From: Flavobacteriales bacterium UBA1112
GTDB taxonomy: Bacteria > Bacteroidota > Bacteroidia > Flavobacteriales_D > Sanyastnellaceae
Direction of reading: 5' to 3'
Length of the DNA stretch: 9,053 nucleotides
Assembly (NCBI GenBank): GCA_002313415.1
Contig: DCBH01000038.1
Coordinates: forward strand, 12,607-21,659
The translations under genes and the position numbers were made by a program. A model generated the notes under the pieces. That model worked only from the letters and a program-made list of their open reading frames with translations. It had not been told where the DNA came from and ran no database searches. Position 1 is the stretch's first letter; each line of letters begins with the position of its first letter. This document shows positions 6,223-9,053 of the stretch, one piece after another.

Positions 6223-7004
6223 GTCTTGCGATGTCCTCGGTCAGTCACGAAGATGGCTAGGGTCGTTGCTTGAGCTGACCATTGAAGCTGCTCTCCCCAT
6301 TTCGCTTGGCTTGCTTGAATCACACGACCAGACAAATCGGTCACCACCAAGCGACCTGACTCGGGTGCGGTCCAAGTCCAAGACTCATCACTCGGCAAGG
6401 GTCGGCTCCAGGAGGAGGCAGTGTCTGTGGCAGGGTCAAATGTGCTCGTGGCAGCACCTTCCTCGGGCAAAGACAATGAGGCGGGCATGTAACCGTCACC
6501 ATTGACCGAGCCGTTGCCATTGCATTCGAGCGCACTCATGTAGAAATCGGCATTTCCCGAGCCCGCTGCGGGAGCGGTCCAAATCACGTCAAATACATTT
6601 GAAACACTTGAAAAGTTTTGCTCCACAATGTGACGTCCATCGACGTCTTCCAATTGGGCGTTTGCAGAGGGCGCACTGAAACTGCCTGCATTGGAACCAT
6701 CACTTAAGACCACGGTGCTTTGCATGCCATAGACGGACGACGCTTCGCCACCCGCGATGACCATGCGGACCAGGTATTCTTGGCCGGGGGTGTAAGCTGA
6801 CATTGATTCTTGGGTCACCACGTCCAACACTTGAAAAAAAGCATTTGCGGAAGTCGGACCATTGTGACAGCTTGAGCAATCGGGGTCGGATCCTGGTGCG
6901 CCCGTCCGGTCCCGGTTTTGGGCTTGGGCAACTCCTTGAGAAGAGGCCATCAAGCCCACAAAGGCAACAGACAAGGCAACAACGATCAACGCAAGGCGCT
7001 TCAT
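6201..7004 (-). CDS. Choice-of-anchor V (Reeler-like) protein with CxxCH motif and T9SS-like tail
   Basis: A 267-residue exported protein. Residues 1-29 form a signal peptide (MKR, hydrophobic core, cleavage near AQA). The mature protein starts with TGAPGSDPDCSSCHNGP; CSSCH at 43-47 is a single CxxCH, the motif for covalent haem c, here in the arrangement of the 'choice-of-anchor V' family found with variable anchors in Bacteroidota. A beta-rich Reeler-like domain follows to about residue 180 (including FYMSALECNGNG), then a short linker. The end, WTAPESGRLVVTDLSGRVIQ ... LAIFVTDRGHRKTWKLPRH, resembles a divergent T9SS type A sorting domain. The role is unknown; whether the CxxCH binds haem or metal is open, since no distal ligand is obvious. 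I start at 7004 because the upstream ATG at 7052 would place basic and Cys residues before the signal peptide. It overlaps xseA by 22 bases, an odd functional pairing. Confidence 0.82.
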   Translation of the reverse strand: MKRLALIVVALSVAFVGLMASSQGVAQAQNRDRTGAPGSDPDCSSCHNGPTSANAFFQVLDVVTQESMSAYTPGQEYLVRMVIAGGEASSVYGMQSTVVLSDGSNAGSFSAPSANAQLEDVDGRHIVEQNFSSVSNVFDVIWTAPAAGSGNADFYMSALECNGNGSVNGDGYMPASLSLPEEGAATSTFDPATDTASSWSRPLPSDESWTWTAPESGRLVVTDLSGRVIQASQAKWGEQLQWSAQATTLAIFVTDRGHRKTWKLPRH

Positions 7005-7069
7005 AGCGTGAATTTCGGAAGAATAACAACACGATTTCCATCTTATCTTCACTTAACGAACGCGTCACT
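7005..7069. promoter_or_regulatory. Divergent promoter region between the choice-of-anchor V and SpoIIE genes
   Basis: Only 65 bases separate the two divergent starts, so both promoters must lie here or overlap the coding ends. TATCTTCA at 7044-7051 (+) partly matches the Bacteroidota -7 element TAnnTTTG and lies 18 bases before the TTG start. On the other strand TATTCTTC (about 7025-7018) is a weaker candidate. No clear -33 TTTG at the right distance is visible for either, so element assignments are tentative. Confidence 0.35.
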
Positions 7070-7888
7070 TTGGAAACCTCACTCTCTCATTCTCAGTCCG
7101 ACGTTGAGCAGCGCTACCAGCAATCCATTGAAGACATGCGGTATGCACGCTCAATTCAATCCATGATGGCACCTACTGCGGCCCAATTGGATGCCTTGTT
7201 TCCTCAATGCATGGTGTACGATCGCCCCATGGATAGATTGAGTGGGGACTTCGTTTTTGTGGCAGAACGGGACCAGATGGCCTATCTCGCGGCCTGTGAT
7301 TGCACGGGTCATGGCATGAGTGCGGCCTTGATGACGGTCTTGGCCCGTGAAAAATTGTGGCAAGCACTGGACAAAGCCTCTGGGCCAGCTCACCTGTTGA
7401 CGCGCTTGGATGAAAAATTCAGGTCGGCCATGATGAACGGCGACACGAATGCGATGCGCGCGGTAGGTATGGGATTGGATTTGGCCGTGATTGCCTATCA
7501 GCCCACCCTACAGCAGTTGCGATTTGCAGGAGCCAAGCGCCCGATGTGGCTCGTTCGCAATGGCAAATTGCTCGAGTTCAAAGGAACTTCTCGTTCCATT
7601 GGCGGGGCATATTGGAGACAGCAACCTTTCTTAGAAACCACCCTTCAAGTCCGCCCAGGGGATTCTGTATTCATGTTTTCGGACGGGGTGTCGGACCAAT
7701 TTGGTGGCCCTTACGATCGAAAGCTGAAACTCAAGGGTTTGCGAACACTCGTCTTGTTGCTCGCTGAATTGCCACCTAAAGATCAGCACGAATTCATCAA
7801 AACGTGGTTGATGTCTTGGCAAGGAGATTTGCCCTCGACCGACGACCAGTTGCTCCTTTCCTTTCAGGTACCGACCTTGGAGGAATGA
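7070..7888 (+). CDS. Stand-alone SpoIIE/PP2C-type serine/threonine phosphatase
   Basis: A 272-residue predicted cytoplasmic protein phosphatase of the SpoIIE (PPM/PP2C-like) family, which typically dephosphorylates anti-sigma-factor antagonists in partner-switching regulation. The N-terminal 30 residues are helical and end in the typical RYARSIQSMMAP lead-in. Metal-binding motifs are all present: SGDF (Asp60), DCTGHG (Asp77), FSDGVSD (Asp205) and TDDQ (258-259), plus FAGAKRPMWLVRNG at 152-165. The enzyme should therefore be active and Mn/Mg-dependent. Many Bacteroidota relatives carry N-terminal TPR, PAS or receiver domains; this one has none, so its signal must come from a partner. No STAS or anti-sigma kinase gene is in the window. 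No ATG precedes the conserved part: the frame opens after a stop at 7004-7006 and TTG at 7070 is the best start, with no Shine-Dalgarno. It overlaps the next gene by ATGA. Confidence 0.85.
   Translation: METSLSHSQSDVEQRYQQSIEDMRYARSIQSMMAPTAAQLDALFPQCMVYDRPMDRLSGDFVFVAERDQMAYLAACDCTGHGMSAALMTVLAREKLWQALDKASGPAHLLTRLDEKFRSAMMNGDTNAMRAVGMGLDLAVIAYQPTLQQLRFAGAKRPMWLVRNGKLLEFKGTSRSIGGAYWRQQPFLETTLQVRPGDSVFMFSDGVSDQFGGPYDRKLKLKGLRTLVLLLAELPPKDQHEFIKTWLMSWQGDLPSTDDQLLLSFQVPTLEE
7879..7883 (+). promoter_or_regulatory. GGAGG ribosome-binding-like site at the ATGA junction
   Basis: GGAGG ends one base before the ATG of the OB-fold gene, whose start overlaps the SpoIIE stop. It is the only strong Shine-Dalgarno-like sequence I see at a start in this window. 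The spacing is too short for a classical site, and the bases also encode the last residues of the phosphatase, so the match may be accidental. Confidence 0.3.
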
Positions 7889-8268
7889 AGAATGCGCTTC
7901 CACTTTTTCTTACCACCCTTGTTGCGATGGCAGCCCTGGGCTACTCCATGTACAACAAGCCGCACAAGGATTACGCTCAAGAAGAGGCCGTTCAAACTTG
8001 GAATGCCAAAGAGCTTGTCCAAGAATTCAAGGCAAATCCCTCTGAAATGCAGTCGAAATGGCAGGAGCATGTGGTCGCTGTCGTTGGGAAGGTGGCCTCG
8101 TCTTCAGGGAAGACTGTGATTTTGGCGCCAGGCGTCGTGGCCAACTATGACCTCGGAAATGAGCCTGACATCGAACCCTCAGGCGTGGTGAAAGTCAAGG
8201 GTAGACTCGTGGGGTTTGATGACTTGTTTGGGGAGGTGCGATTGGATCACGCGCAATTGATTGATTGA
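7885..8268 (+). CDS. Membrane-anchored OB-fold (tRNA_anti-like) protein
   Basis: A 127-residue protein. Residues 5-21 form one hydrophobic segment, a signal anchor or uncleaved signal peptide without lipobox, so the rest probably lies in the periplasm. It is followed by SMYNKPHKDYAQEEAVQTWNAKELVQEF (split by the usual turn near residue 30), a pattern I associate with the Bacteroidota OB-fold 'tRNA_anti-like' family. The C-terminal part (about 60-127: VVAVVGKVASSSGKTVIL ... GVVKVKGRLVGFDDLFGEVRLDHAQL) has the strand pattern and final hydrophobic strand of a small OB fold. Function in this family is not established; the tRNA name reflects fold similarity only. The ATG overlaps the stop of the SpoIIE gene (ATGA), with GGAGG at 7879-7883, unusually close to the start. 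The two genes are very likely translationally coupled. A longer frame open from 7804 lies inside the SpoIIE gene and is rejected. Confidence 0.78.
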   Translation: MKNALPLFLTTLVAMAALGYSMYNKPHKDYAQEEAVQTWNAKELVQEFKANPSEMQSKWQEHVVAVVGKVASSSGKTVILAPGVVANYDLGNEPDIEPSGVVKVKGRLVGFDDLFGEVRLDHAQLID

Positions 8269-8342
8269 TCGAGTGTGAACGCAGCGAAAGATTCACCATT
8301 TCTTGATGTTGAATGTGCGTCCTCTTGATGCATGTTTGTGTC

Positions 8343-9053
8343 ATGCACCCTTCATCTGGTTTTGCTTGGGTTGTCTTCGCCGCACTGACGGTGACGACGA
8401 TGGCTTCTTGCACTGATTCGCGCGACGCGAAAACGATTACTTTCCATCCTCAGCTCGCCATGACAATTGAGCGCTTGCTCGCGGACACCAACGCCGTTCC
8501 GCAGGACAGACAAACAGAGCTCAATGCCCTGGCACAGTGGACAGCGGAAACGATCCATCGACAGGGGCGGGTTGACCTGATATTCATTTGCACACACAAC
8601 AGCCGTCGAAGTCATTTGGCGCAAGTTTGGGCGCAGGTTGGATCAAGTGTAATGGGTCTGAGCGGCATTCAGACATTCAGCGGAGGAACGGAGGCGACGG
8701 CGTGCAATCCTAGAACGGTCGAAGCCATGAGGCGCGCAGGATTTGAGGTGACGGAGGCCGACACCACTCACGGCACAACAAATCCGACCTACCACGTTTC
8801 CACGGGTTTGTCGTCGATGTTTTGTTTCAGCAAGAAGTACGGTGACGAGGCCAATCCCAAGGAGGGGTTTGCGGCAGTCATGACGTGCAGCAGTGCCGAT
8901 CGCAGTTGCCCTCTGGTGTATGGTGCTGAGGCGCGTTTTTCCACCCCCTACGTGGATCCCAAAGTCAGCGATGGAACTTCTGAAGAAGCAGCCACATACG
9001 ACGCACGTTTGGACCAAATCGGCACAGAAATGCTCTATTTGATGGGCAGGGTG
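8343..9053 (+). CDS. Low-molecular-weight tyrosine phosphatase/arsenate reductase-like protein with lipoprotein-like signal (3' partial)
   Basis: The frame is open through the window edge; 237 residues are visible. The core (about 34-237) belongs to the low-molecular-weight phosphatase fold in the variant common in Bacteroidota. A helical lead with VPQDRQTELNALAQW (52-66) precedes the P-loop FICTHNSRRSHLAQVWAQ, with Cys83 and Arg89 as CX5R(S). Then come SGGTEATACNP (113-123), CFSKKYGDEANP, MTCSSADRSCP, and YVDPKVSDGTSEE, where Asp205 is the likely general acid. The core is nearly complete, so only a few C-terminal residues should be missing. Unusually, residues 1-23 form a hydrophobic segment ending in MASC, resembling a lipobox with Cys23. 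The n-region has no Lys or Arg, and in-frame ATGs at 8313 and 8328 do not add one, so export is likely but not certain. The substrate (phosphotyrosine, arsenate or other) is unknown. No ars genes are visible. Confidence 0.75.
   Translation, partial: MHPSSGFAWVVFAALTVTTMASCTDSRDAKTITFHPQLAMTIERLLADTNAVPQDRQTELNALAQWTAETIHRQGRVDLIFICTHNSRRSHLAQVWAQVGSSVMGLSGIQTFSGGTEATACNPRTVEAMRRAGFEVTEADTTHGTTNPTYHVSTGLSSMFCFSKKYGDEANPKEGFAAVMTCSSADRSCPLVYGAEARFSTPYVDPKVSDGTSEEAATYDARLDQIGTEMLYLMGRV

Noticed and set aside
7005..7052. Upstream start for the choice-of-anchor V gene at 7052
   Set aside because: It would put 16 residues with Cys-Cys and basic residues before a textbook signal peptide starting MKRLALIVV.
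7804..7884. Longer OB-fold gene starting inside the SpoIIE gene
   Set aside because: The extra residues are an out-of-frame reading of the phosphatase end, and the ATGA junction with its hydrophobic anchor gives the natural start.
8643..9017. Minus-strand reading frame of 124 residues
   Set aside because: It is antisense to the conserved phosphatase core and has no recognisable features.
1..9053. Mobile element, CRISPR array, toxin-antitoxin pair or defence system
   Set aside because: No transposase, integrase, repeat-spacer pattern, terminal repeats or recognisable defence gene was seen by eye on either strand.

Overview
The window reads as chromosome from a member of the Bacteroidota, probably a marine or aquatic flavobacterium-like lineage. 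The evidence is two proteins ending in type IX secretion (T9SS) sorting-domain-like tails, the near absence of Shine-Dalgarno sequences before most starts, a Bacteroidota-style Rrf2/CysH pair, an OB-fold 'tRNA_anti-like' membrane protein, and a low-molecular-weight phosphatase of the type common in that phylum. Base composition is close to balanced. I see no tRNA, rRNA, CRISPR array, transposase or phage gene. This is an ordinary chromosomal stretch with some unusual secreted proteins.

Layout. Positions 1-267 (+) are the 3' end of a gene for a T9SS-exported protein. Facing it is a minus-strand pair, an Rrf2 regulator (1575-1096) followed by cysH, an Fe-S type APS reductase (1015-329); together they look like a self-regulated sulfur-assimilation unit. 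Divergent from rrf2, across about 170 bases that carry two inverted repeats, is a large secreted vanadium-dependent haloperoxidase-like protein (1746-3935, +). All seven vanadate-pocket residues are present at chloroperoxidase spacing, and the protein ends in a dockerin-like calcium-binding module. After a 261-base gap comes a small Cys-containing lipoprotein of unknown function (4197-4682, +).

A minus-strand operon follows: a T9SS-type 'choice-of-anchor V' protein with a CxxCH motif (7004-6201), then xseA (6222-4939) and xseB (4946-4704). All three are joined by short overlaps. XseA and XseB form exodeoxyribonuclease VII. Divergent from this operon is a plus-strand set: a stand-alone SpoIIE/PP2C-type Ser/Thr phosphatase (TTG start, 7070-7888), an OB-fold membrane-anchored protein overlapping it by ATGA (7885-8268), and a low-molecular-weight tyrosine phosphatase/arsenate-reductase-like protein (8343 to the window edge). 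That last protein carries an N-terminal lipoprotein-like signal not expected for a normally cytosolic fold.

The best leads are the haloperoxidase with its C-terminal module, the apparently exported CX5R phosphatase next to a SpoIIE phosphatase, the Cys-cluster Rrf2 regulator with its upstream inverted repeats, and an antisense T9SS-tail-like reading frame after the haloperoxidase gene. I found no clear evidence for a wholly new multi-gene system.
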